A program made the translations under genes and the position numbers. A stretch of 64,000 nucleotides of DNA from Amyelois transitella (taxonomy: Eukaryota; Arthropoda; Insecta; Lepidoptera; Pyralidae), in the NCBI RefSeq assembly GCF_032362555.1, contig NC_083510.1, forward strand, positions 8,521,501 to 8,585,500, given 5' to 3'. Shown one piece after another: positions 1-13,100 of the stretch (the first letter of the stretch is position 1; each line of letters opens with the position of its first letter). Under the pieces are notes generated by a model. That model did no database searches and was not told the origin of the DNA. It saw nothing but the letters and a program-made list of their open reading frames with translations.

Positions 1-1049
1 GTTGTGTATGTACAACAACAACGTGTATTAATCGTATAATTTAGTGAGTACACAGTTATAGTTCAAAAACAATAATTTCATAGAACACTGGTCTACAAGC
101 TGATTTATAAGAACCATCTGTCGTTTATAGCCATGTTCTTGACCTTCCTTGCGTTATGATGTTTGCCAGGAGATTACAGCTAATTTTAGCTTATGTTCAT
201 CAAATGTGTCGTTTTATAGTTCTTCTAAAAATAGCTGTTGATTGTTAACGCAGGACAGGTCATGGCTTCTATGAACAGTAGATTTGTCTTAGCGATTGGC
301 TGAAACGAAACTGATGGCCATCTTCTATGATAAGGAATAATCTTTCTTTATTTTTATTTATAACACCTTATTTATACTCCATAATTGCTATCAAGCAGAA
401 GGATTAAACACGCTCAAATAAATTAAGAGTATGTACTCGTATTTACATACATTAGCTTTTAAAAGCGAACGCTCCAAAATAAGATCTATGTTGCAAATCA
501 AGCAAAATAAAAAGAAGATCTGAAGGAAAACTAAAAAAAGCCGTATGTTAAGAATTTTTAAATACATTTTTCTAATCCCAAAACTGAATGAATTATTCAG
601 CTGTTGCATTCATCACAGAAGTATACTTTATAAACCATCACGACAATGTCTTATTTTCAAATGTCAAGTGATGCTCGTGAATCGGACAGATTTTCATTGT
701 ATTTACAATAGATTTTCTTAAAGAAACTTAGCTCTAGCCGTGCCCACTCGCACTCTAAGGAAGCCTTTGAATACTCGAAAAGAAATTTAATCTCATTAAA
801 GATAAGAGCTTTTCTCCAACAAACAGAGTTATTAGATGTGCGCTTTCATTTCTCGTCCCTTAGATGTTTACTTTCATCTTTTTTAAAGATATTATGCGCA
901 CTTTTGCCACGGTGAATTCTATTATTGCCCCGTCTGTCTTTAATTCAAGGTATACAACAAAGAGTTCTTAAGAGTACAAACAACAACGGGTTAAATAATG
1001 GGGTAGTTGAACCATGGTAATCTCTAATCTATTTATTTCAATGTTTCAG
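1..1049 (+). other. dnc intron (3' end), no feature seen
   Basis: AT-rich sequence leading to the acceptor tttcag at 1044-1049. No repeat or exon recognised; the 72-codon minus-strand open frame at 391-609 is low-complexity hydrophobic sequence and probably chance. Confidence 0.6.
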
Positions 1050-1114
1050 ATCACGACGATCTTCGGGAGCCGCATCGGCTGTGACACCACAACCAAAGAA
1101 TTTCAATCCAGGAG
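1050..1114 (+). CDS. dnc: dnc exon: Ser-rich linker before UCR2
   Basis: A 65-nt exon between tttcag and gtgagt. In the only open frame that joins the next exon it reads [20 protein letters not shown] followed by G, then a split Asp codon (g|ac) completed at 14513. This resembles the serine-rich SRR...GNPPG linker that precedes UCR2 in fly dunce. The first base completes a codon begun outside the window (Lys if the upstream exon ends in aa, as in the fly protein). Short and weakly conserved, so it is called on splice sites, phase and similarity to the fly linker. Confidence 0.8.
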
Positions 1115-4100
1115 GTGAGTATTTTATATATTTTAACGTCTATGATTTTATCTTCTTAGTTCAAGATTTCTTGATTAGAACATTAGAAGATTTCAAGATT
1201 TTTTTAGATGATCGAAATTATTCGATTTACGCGAACAGGCCGCGGGTTCTGGGAAAGTAATGAACAAACCATACAAATTAAATAGAGTGGAGTATATAGA
1301 TAAAATCTTTGTATTTTCATATGAAATAATACTCTATTTTTGGTTTCTTCAAGGAAAAATTAAGTAAGTAGTTCCTACGTATTGTATCCTTAAGATTATG
1401 CCACCCCCTCATTTTTCTTACTTGCGAGTCATTCTTATTTTTTCTTTATGAAACCTTTCAACATATAAGATCTTAGAAATGAAATAGTTACTTAGTTTAT
1501 TTTAATCAATTTTATGAAAAAAAAAATAGATTGTCCAACAACAATCGTGATTACGTGAGGAGTGGATAGGTTGGGTATAAGCGAAAGCCACCAAGTTTGG
1601 AAATAATTGATGCCAGCAGTCTTGAAATCTGTTATGTTCATTATTTGAAACTATTATGTAGATGCATCTAAATATGTATGTCAATATTATAGCTGGTTCC
1701 TTGCAGTCACGGAGATCAAACGGCCGATTTCGAGTCCTGAACAAGTATTTCATTTGACAAAAGACAGATGACATTTTAAAAGTATTGATGATGTTCATCT
1801 TAATCTTATTAAATTTGTCAGCCAAACAAATACCAATCAAAAGCCACTGTCGCGTACGCAAATGTCACTTATCAAAACTGCAGAAATTGGGGTGTGGCAA
1901 ATGCAATCAGTGGTTTTTACTAATATATGAATTTTTTTTTAAACAACAAAGAAAATGAGTACTTTTGTCGATCTGTGAATTTAACTGTCTGGCGATGTTT
2001 GTCATCGTAAGGGATAAAATAAACAAGTGATATCTATTAACAACATAACACCTTATCTTATCGCTTGAACTCACCGAACTGATTCTGAATTTAATCGTTA
2101 AAGTTACGCGAATTTAAGTACTTACAAATATAGCTGTAAAATGTAGCAAAAAATGTTATCGTTATCGTTATAAAAGTGTGTAAACAACCTACTCATCAAA
2201 TTTTATTAATGCGCAGTTACGATTATAAAGGAAAGTTAGTACTCAGTAGTGATAGATATGTATCATATCTTCATCAAATCAACACTGAAAATCTTTGTGT
2301 GGGCATAATCCGATTATACCTGTTAACGATTTGTCAATGTAAAGGAGAGTTTAGGATAATTTGTATTACCTTCCCTTTATAGAGAATAACGATGTTAATA
2401 TTACTATAATACTTTTTATATTCATATCTTGAGGTAAAATTATTACTTAACACTTCCATCAAAAGGTATTATCCAATGAAAGTGAATTATACTATAAGTA
2501 TATGAGAAGTAAAGGAACATATGATTGGAAGATAACCATAGAAATTTCTTTCTAAAAATCCTCTATAGGTCGATAGTCAATCAGATAGGCGTACAATTTC
2601 TCTTAATTTTACGGACATGATTATAACTGCACACTTTCCGGTGTCAGCAATATGATTTTAACTCTTAAAAATACTTTATTTAAGATTTCTGTAGAAGTTA
2701 TTATATTACCTTTGCATTATACAAAAGCAAATAAACTTGTGTGTTCTTTTGTATATATTAATAGTAAAATGCATATAAAAGTACGTTGATACAAATATAT
2801 CGTAAATATTTACCAAAAATGTCCTTGGTCAACGTTATTTATCTATTCTGTATCATTTATTCTACCCAATTACAAAAAAAATGTATCCTTAGCTTTGATA
2901 TTACTGACAAAATAAGGAAATACGATTGATCGATAAATACGCGGGCCTTCGAGTTAATTTGGCGCAAAGAAAGATAACAGTTGTACATACCTATCATAAT
3001 ATGTAAACTATGATACAACTTACATAACGGTGATACGGCGCAGGCAGTTGTTTACAAAAATCGAGACATAACATCCAGCGATAGTTAAGTCGAAACATAA
3101 AAGATCGATGTGGACAAATCACACAGATTGAGCTAGCTGCGAAATAAGTTCGAGACTTTTGTTATGTATGAGATACTTATTGAAGATACTATATCTTATA
3201 TTCAATATTTAAATAGATAAAGAACATAAGACCCAGACCAATCAAATAAGTACTTTTTCCGTCGTGACCTGACCGGGGAGAAAACTAAGGACCTTATAAG
3301 TATTGCGAATCCAATCACTGACACAAAAAGGCCGTCAAAAGCAGAGAGTATTAATGAAGAATGAATCTGATAAAATGTGACAGGAAAATAGCAGTTCGAT
3401 AACTTATACTGAATATAAATAACCTAGTTTTTGGATTTTTGTTTATGTATCATGTGTACACCATGAGCATGACACAAGTTACATAACGGTGATGCCGTAA
3501 GGTGGTAGATGTTTACAAAAATCGAGACGTAACATCCAGCGATATATCGAATTATACAAGATCGATCTGCAGATAGTCTGATGGCTAACAGCGTATCGAT
3601 ACTGAGAAATACCCACTACCGGGAATAGATAAGTACACCTTAGGTGAAATTGTAATGAATGAATTGGGGAAAATGTGACACGATAATAGCAGTACGAGCA
3701 TTGAATTCGAGTTACTTCATATATTTAGCCTAGTTCTCAGCTATTGAGCGTCTATTTATGTCTTATTTATTTTTTATGTTTACCAATATCACAAGTCAAA
3801 TATATTTTTGTTTATTGTTTATTCATGCTATTTTTTCATATATACATATGCCCACGTATATTATCTCTTTTATAAAATCAAGATCAAAAGATAATAAAAA
3901 TTGAGGCACTACACAAACGCCTCGCATTTCCATAGCTATAATTAAGTAATATTATATCCTCAATATGTAGGTACTCGGTATTTATTTAATATCAATATCC
4001 CCTAAAAAGAGAACAAACCGAATAGATATCGAATATTTTGGAAATCTGGAACGACCGTTGGCAGTGTCTGGTTTCCTTTCCAAATGAAAGGCGTGGAACA

Positions 4101-7100
4101 ATCCGACCGTGCGGGATTAGGGATCTTATCAGATTTACCTACTTAATTACATCGGTATCTGAAGTTGAAAACTGATACGGTTCCAGACACTCATTTCGGA
4201 GGTTCCGACTTTAATAAATTTGGCGAGGTAAGATATACACGAGTATATAGGTATTGCTAAATTTTGATTGGCTTCCCCACTTTATACATTCAACTAACAA
4301 ATGCCAAAGTTGGTGTTTATGTATACATACCTCTTATATGCAAAATTTTATTTTAAATTACACTTTACAGTGATGTAATTTTAACATCACAATAAAGGCA
4401 GACTGTACGTACATACTTACTATAACGCCACTTTCCGGTAGGAGTAGACGGTGTCTATATCTTTCTACATACCACGATCCCTGCATACTCCTTGCTCTGT
4501 CTTAATCTATTTATGGGAGATCGTCAGTTTAGGGGACGCTTCATCTACGGTACATAATATCTCGTTTTGCCATAAAGAATGTAAATAATATTCGCATAAA
4601 AAGGTACGATACCAAATTAAGAACTCGCGAGCATCTATTCGTGGCAAACAATTTTAAAATTAGAAACAACTATAACAGGAGTGTTTCTTGTCTCCAGCCA
4701 AAGCTTGTTACGTCCGTCAGGCAGAAGTGGCTTTTGTTAGGTCAACGATGCTCGCTCACTAATTCTATTTGTATGGCGCCTAACGAAATCCAGATTGCAC
4801 TGGAGTTTGCTCGAAACCTTTTTATTGTGATAATTGTCACTCTTAAAGTAGTTTGAAGCGAATTTACTGCGCGGATCTGAATGGAGACAAGTTTAATTTG
4901 GATTGATTTGTTTCAAGAATAATAGTGTTGTAGTGATGTGGATTACAACAAAGCAATATTAAGTATAAATTTTGTTTAAAATAGAATGAGGAAAAGTGTA
5001 TTTTTTTCTCTCTTCGCGATTTTATCTTGACTAATCTTAGTGAGAAATCAACCAAAGTAGACCTTTTTTTTAAAAGGAAATATTTTTAGCAGAATTCACA
5101 ATAAACTACAATGTACTTGAAAAATTGCGGTTTCAATGGTTGAGAGCGGGAGATAAAAATATTTAGAGTTCATACATACTCAACAAGCTGTCGTAAGTAT
5201 GTATTATGTATTATTACTTAGTATCAATGAGTAAAGTATCTCATTATACAAGTTATTGAACTTTTGCTCAATCTGTGTAATAATTTGTCCCGTACATATT
5301 GTATATCACTACATAGTATAAAACAAAGTCGCTATTTTTGTATGTTTGTCTGTAGGCTTATATCTTTAATATTACGCAACGGATTTTGATGCGGTTTTTT
5401 GTAACAGGTAGAGTGATTTAATAGGAAGGTTTTTATGTATAATAACATTTATAATTTTGCACCCGTGCGAAGCCGGGGCGGGTCGCTAGTATATGTACGA
5501 GTATCATCTATATTCATAAGGAATAAAAATCATTCTTCACATTGACAGGTTCCAATCCGCATCTTTCACGGCGTCGATCCAATTTTTCTGAACGTTCGTA
5601 AAACGTTTTAGTTTTTTTTTTTTATTTATTTCTGCAACTTTTATCGCAATAAAATGGAAATAGCGGACTGAAAGCCGTTGGCTTTTTATCATTTCCTGAT
5701 TGCCGTCTCAACTGTTAGCTTTAAAGCTTAAGGTAAGCTTAAGATGTTACGTACTAAAATATAAACATAGATAGATATAAGTTAATCTTAATAACGTCGT
5801 AAGGTTTTCAGGCTCGGCAACCTAGCCCTAAAATCATTTTACATACTAACATAAAATCAAGCCTCATTCCCGCTTGGGTGGTAGAGACTACAATTGCCTT
5901 AATATCCGATTGACCTGTATATTTCTTTGCCTTCATCCACATTCATAACCCTCTTAACGCAAGCTCATCGGTTTCGGATACCCTTTGACTCATCGCCAGG
6001 GCGTCTCCGATTTTTATCAAGGTACTCTCTCATCTCTGCGTGTTCCAGATTGCACCCGCCACAGAAGTGTTTCGGGGCGATGTTTAAGCGTGAATCATTT
6101 TAAGTCGTCAAAATATATACAAATTTAATATTGACATAGTTTCTATTCCAAAACACTTTAAGGAAAAGGTTACCTTGACCTGAGTACGCCACTTATCAAA
6201 CGAATCACGTGCGCTTCGCCGACCCTGAAAAAGAAAGTCATTGTTTGACCTTTTTGAATAACCCTCTACAGTCCATCTCTTTACGTACTGAAATAAAGGA
6301 AAATAATCTTGCAATTTTTTTAAATCAAAAATATATGTTTCTAAAATGAACCAAGGATAACAGAAATAGTAATTCAATTGCATTTGTTATTTAATTGTGT
6401 TTGGGTTTCTCATTGCTGTAAAGTAATTTAAAAATGTCATTTTCAATTAAAAAAACTTATAGAGGTTGTCAAACTCTATTTAAGTACCTAAAGAAATGGT
6501 TAGACTATAGAAATTCCACTTATGTATTTAATCTACAAACATTTTCGTTAGATAATAACACAAGTGAATCTTAATATCAATATAATAAAAATTAATTAGC
6601 TAAGTATGTACATATTACGGTTAGGTTGCAGAAAAATCACTTATTTTTCATTAGAGCAGATTATATCGATCTTCAGTTCAAAGAACTTAAGACTGACTTC
6701 AAAAAGGTAGAAGGTTTTCAATTCTACTGTATATTTTCCGCTATTGCTCAGACAATTATAAGCCGATTTTGATTCCGTATTCGTCACATCAAGAGCTGAT
6801 GATAGGCATTTGTAGAAATTTTGAGAAACCAAATACTTTTTTAAAGCCATTGGTCATATCTATCTCGTCGTCGTACACGTCGTAAACTTCCCATTTATTT
6901 TTCTTATAGACAGTATGATGTCAATATATTTTTTTGATAAACTACAAGACAAAACGAAGGCTGATGGAAATGACCCTTCGTTTGTGAAATATGCTTTGTA
7001 GGTAAAAGAAGACTTGAAGTTCTAAGGGTTGGTGACACGCCGGTCGATATTGAGAACACTTGTGAACGCTCGAGAACGGTGGTGAAATGTACAAAGGAAT

Positions 7101-10100
7101 AATAAAGACGTAGTAGATAAGACAAATTAACAAACACAATACAACAAAGTTGAGCAGACAAAACGTAGGATAGAAGAGAAAAAGAAATAATGTTTTCTGA
7201 GACGACAAATTAAAGAACAATATTTAAATTTAATTAAAAAATTGAATTATGTTTTGTTTATTTTTTAATTAACGTTTTATTAATCTTGTTTATTAAATGA
7301 AGATTTGTTAAAATACTTTGAAGAAATTAAACTCGATATGAACGAAATACACGTTAATTAACGTTTTATATCGTAAAAGATTTACCATTCAAATTTTCAA
7401 GTTTAAATTCAGATTTGTACAAAATTAAAATACTTGAATGCGAAATAAGAGCGATGTACCGCCAGTGCTTTGAACTCCAAATTCCCCTTTATCATTTTAT
7501 TTAATTTTCTGATTGATATTTCGTACAATAGATGTTCATTGTTTGAATTATTTCGTTGGAAAATCTTTGGGAATCGTGACGAAACAATTGTCACCTTCAA
7601 TTAACTTGGCTTCAAATCTGTTATCGGCTAACCGAAGATTTTAACAGTACACCGCCAACATTGATGTGGTTATGTTTCTATTGCCGAGTGGTTTTGTGAA
7701 GAAGAAAAGTGTTTTTACTATAATATTTCTGTACAAAGAAATTCTGAAATGTGACAGAAAAGTGTCTTTTGTGACTATAAAACTAACATTTTTTATTCAA
7801 GGTATAACATATTCACTTTACTTGCATTAAATTTCATATATTATAAAGTAAATCCACATGTAATACATTTATTTTTGCGATCAAAACTGAAACCTTTGAC
7901 TACATTCACTTAGCACTAGAGACACGTGCCACGGTTGCCCTCTTAAATAAATAATATATCGATTACTGATCGTGTTGGCCTAGAAGTAAGGTCCAGACTT
8001 GTGTTACGAGATACTAAGATAAATATCCAAGGCCCAGGCCAATCAGAGAAAGTTCGTTTCTCATCATGCCCTAGCCAGGATTTGAACGGGAGCTCCGGTG
8101 TCACAGACAAGCGCACTACCGCTACTACACAAAGGGCTTCAAATATTCGACATTTGCTTTTCCATTATCATTTATGTATTTGAAGTACATACATAATAAT
8201 AAGCATATTTTTGCTTGCAAAACTTATTTTAAATTACGAATCATCAAATTTAATGAACACTAAGACGCGAAAAATGTTCGGGAGGAAAAAATGCGTGCAT
8301 TTGGAGCGTGACAAGTACTAATGAGTCGGCGCCGGTGGATCCCGGATTGTAGCCGGGCCGCGTCGTCGCACGGCTTCCAGACTGTGCGCGGTGGAATGTA
8401 GGTCAGTGGACGTTCAGCCCACACACACACACACACACTACTGAAAAGAATACACTGTAATTATACTTTTGTTTAGTTTAATCGTAAATCATTTCAAATA
8501 GGGACAAATGGTGCAAACCTGATACAGAATTAATTTTTCTTTTGCTTTTAGTCTTATTTTTTTTTAACTAAAGATATGTTGAATTAATTTAACTCTGCAA
8601 TTTCAGAAGACTCATTTTTTAGATTTTGAATACGTAAGAGTAATTTTAAGACCAAGTGGGCACAGATAAAGATGTCATTTAAAATGCAAAAGAAACTATG
8701 CTTTTACCCTTACGCGATAATAAATTTTAACGCTCACTTAAATCATCATAATAACATTGCATTACGTCATACATAAATTCGATACTAAAAGAATCGATGA
8801 ACTTACTGATTTATGAAATTCAATTTGATTGATAATCCAATGGTTCGTATGCTTCTATCACTCGCGCCCAAGACATAAGCCTTGAATATGTATCATACAA
8901 TGTATTCAACAGTTAAGACTAGATTTGACTGCTACTCGTGAGCGATTGGCTTAATATGGTTTGAAACTGATAGATGTAAATTGTTTCGTTTTATAATATT
9001 TCAGGATGACTGAGGGCATTAAAAATTTAATAGGCGGATAAAAGTTATTTCATAGATAAATAGCAATACAGCCAAGAATTAAAGTTGGTATGTAGTAGAG
9101 AATAAATCACCACTGTTTTTTGTTTTTTGCCGTATTGCAAGTTAACTATCAAATACATGTCTTTTATCTGTCTATATACAAAATAAATTTTGGGTTGATC
9201 GGTTGACTGTTACAGAAAACATAAAGGTAAGTTAAAATGCGTGATGCGAGGTAGTTCTATTCATCTTTTTTGGCATGCGGCTCGAATAATCTCAAGACTC
9301 GTGTAGACTATTGACATTCGAGTTTACAAATGAGCCACTAATCAAATATGAACAATGCAGAATATATACTGAAGTTTTGTTGTTGTATGCTCAACTTATG
9401 CTCGCTTCGCATGTGTGCTCGCCCAATTTGCCTAATTAAAATGTGTTAACAAATTTAAATTGGTCTAAATACTCGTCCAACATGAGGCGAGGACGCAGCC
9501 ATGATCTATATCTTTTTTGCAGACATAATCTGAATTGTTTTACTGTGTCGTCTTTTCTGAAGTATTTTTATTTCGCTCTTCTTACTATTCAGCTAGATCG
9601 TGCATAAAACAAAGTTGAATTAAAACAATATATAATGAAGTTATTAATTTATTGGCGTATTAGGCATATGTAAATATAGTCACGTCTGTATCCCTTGGGG
9701 GTAGATGGAGCCAACAGTCTTTGAGCATATTTCAACAAAACTGTAAAATTTAACTTAATATTGCAACTATTTGAAGTCAGTGTAAATAAATAAAATGGTC
9801 AAATTTTTTAGTTTTATTTTTAATTAAAAACAAGTGTGACATTCAGTTTAAACGATTGTATTTTTATTAATAGTATTGGTAATAATGACCTTCCTTTTAT
9901 GGGCAATAACGAGTTAGTAAACAAAGCTTTATTATCATGTCCATCTTTCATTTATTTGTTGTCCAGTTATTACCCTCTTCTACAATATAAGTCAACATAA
10001 ATATTGCTTACAATGCGTCTGGCTGATAACACCATACACTGACATCCGACAATGTTTACATTATCTATAAGTTATGATAAAATTGTAACTGTAGTTTGTC

Positions 10101-13100
10101 TGTGCGTAAGAGATTTAAATACTATGTGGGGATTTTTGGGGACCCTTTAAAACTGTCTTTGAATTTTTGATTCTCTGTCATTTGAACAAAAATAAGGTAA
10201 AATAGTAATGAGAATGAAGTAGGCCTGAATCAAATATTTTATAAACGAAAGTTCAAAAGGAGAAGAACAAGAAAAACGACCGAATGAAATATGCAGATAT
10301 CACAATTTTCAAGATGAAAGTTCAATTTTACAACATATGTTTGATAAAGGCATGTCATTTTCAAACTTTTCCTAATATAAATAAAATACCACGCGTAAAT
10401 TCGTGAAGAGAAGCTAGTTCCATTTATTATTATCTCGTGTTTAGGTACTTCGCATGGATCACTCGAGAGGGATCTCGAAAGTTATCTCACTAGACCTTCT
10501 GACGTTCGTTATCACGGATTGTTCCCGTGCAGCGAATCGAAAAACAATAATTAAGTCTCATAATAATAACTCAACCTTTAGACCTTCAACTTGACGCATC
10601 GATAAGATATCATCAGATGTATGTCATGCCGGAACCAGGTCTTGATACGAGTACCCGACTTATCTGCTGTGGATGAGGTATAGCTAATGCTATTCATGAA
10701 TTTGTAAACACGATATAGGATGTAATGATAATTCGCACGAGGTTGTAAATGTAAACGCTCCGTTTAAGTCATTTCATTTTCATTTATGATATGTGAGGTA
10801 TTCATTCAAAGACTGCGGAGGTTGGACGAGAGTCGCTTAGTGTAAAAACCTAAATAATAACCTTTTTAAAATACCTTCTACTCTTGTATAGGTGTGGATC
10901 TCTTTATGTTGAAACATTGAGTTCGACACAAAAAGATCCCACTCTAGACAAATTTCTAATACACTTCTTCCATTATCATTCACCTTTTCGTCACCAAACG
11001 CACCAAGCACCTTTTCATATCCATCACGCTTTACACCCACCCATCCATTAAAATCACCTAACATAATAATCTTCTCATTTGGCTTGGTAACTTTCAATAC
11101 TTCTCTTACACTATTCCAGAACTCCTCGTTTTCGCTTTTTGCTGATGTTGTACCCCTCGAACCCACATCCCACGGTGCATAAACACCTAAAACGAAGATC
11201 CGAGTGATTCCAACTTTCAGCCTAATCCATAGAAGACGAGGGCTGACACACTCATACTCATTCACACACTCAGCCATTCGTGCAGAAAGGATTAGACCGA
11301 CCCCTTGACAGCCTCGGCTGGTACTGGAAATTCCAGACCAATACGCCGTGTAAGGGCCGTGCTGCGTCGCGTCGCATCCTTTCCGCTTCGTTTCATTCAC
11401 GCACAACACATCCAACCGTCTTTCATCCATCATCTGATATACTTCCTCAATTTTATCCTTCATTCCTCCTCTTACATTCATCGTCGCAAAGCGGCTTTCA
11501 GCAGACCGCATACCGCTCCCGCCGGGAACGAGACGTGATGGGGTGCGGACACCATCGCCGCCATTTAGGTGCTCTTTCAAAAAATTTGCATCCATGCGAT
11601 TCCCACGAGACGCAAGGGAACAATTTTGTCCGCCCCAGCAGAGCCCCGCATGCCAGGGTAAGGCTAGCCATTACCTGGGGGTCACCCAACCCCATGGCAG
11701 AAGTGGCACGCTCGAGACTAGGCTCGCCCCTAGCCATGCATCCATCGGCGCGGCAGACCTTAGATTGGCAACATAAAAACCTGAGTTACCCAATCCAGGA
11801 TCATAGTGACAAGCGCACATCGGGCTCCTGGAGAAGGGCCGAGGTGAAGACGCAACCGGGACTAAACCATAGAGTATGACGACGAACTTAGATAAGAATT
11901 TGTCCTATTTCCTAACTCGATACCTGATCACAAATAGTTTACCCTATGAATTGTAATTTAACACCTTTAATCAGGGCCCAAACTTTAGTTACTGAAAAAA
12001 TCGTGCATATCTTAGATAGGTACAAAAGTTCACTTTTGATCAGTTACCATCAGTCGTTCAGGATTATTCAGCTTTTTGCATACGATTAATGTGATGTGCT
12101 TTTGTATAATATTATAACATTAATATACTGTTGTTATTACGTTTCGTGAAAAGGATATTCGAACAAGCTCAGCGTGAAGCTTAGCTCGCTCGTGACAAAT
12201 TTCCTCATTAACCGTCTTGCTTTGTGATAAACCATTCTCGCCTTAATACGGGCTCGCTTTCATTATGTGTGTGTGAATGACGGGAACAAAGAACGTTATC
12301 CCCACACACAAATAGTGTACCTCTCAAATGCTCTTCAATTTTTAGAATAGTGTACAATATTGGCATTTCATTCGTGTATATAATAGTCCCAAAAATAAAC
12401 ATAATCTAACGTTTGAACTAGTGTATTACGGATTTTAACTAAAATTCACCATTTTATTCTTAGAAAACGGTGTATATAACAGAACTTATATACACCGCGA
12501 ATAATGTTCTAACTATTAACTTTGTTCAAATAAAATTCCATTAATATCTGAAGGCATCAATTTAGAAACAAATCATAGATAAATATAAAGCAGCTGATAC
12601 TTAGATAAAACTTAGTTACACGATGGTTAGTTAACAAAAGTGTAATTTACTTTGTTTAAAAATATAGTTATTAATTTACCATTCAACTAAGTTTATCTAG
12701 ATTGCACCATTTTACTTTTGTTACGTATTTTTCATACAAAAGGTGATCTGTGATTCGCACTCTGGTCGTTAAAGTGGGTTCTCGTACCACTGGCGTCAAT
12801 CGTTTCATCATTTTTTTTTCTTTTTATCATCGCGATTTACTACATGTTTACATAAAAACTATTCCAATAATATCTAGCAACATATTATCGTGAATAACCT
12901 CTGACTATATTAGATTTTCTGACATGACAGACACTGTAGGCACAGCAACCCTCTTCAAAAACTCCTAAATAGATTTCAAACAAGTTATTGGCAAGATGTT
13001 ATAACTTATCTGTAACTAAGAAATTTATGAAACACGTTAAAATAAATTCGTGCTTTGAAGTCTTCATTGATAAGCTAATTATGTTTTGCTAGAATTAAAA

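Noticed and set aside
1502..1861. 119-codon minus-strand open frame
   Set aside because: No recognised domain, composition typical of AT-rich intron DNA, no splice or start context of note.
11280..11879. 199-codon plus-strand open frame over the LINE
   Set aside because: Antisense shadow of the LINE endonuclease and its leader; no recognisable protein on the plus strand.
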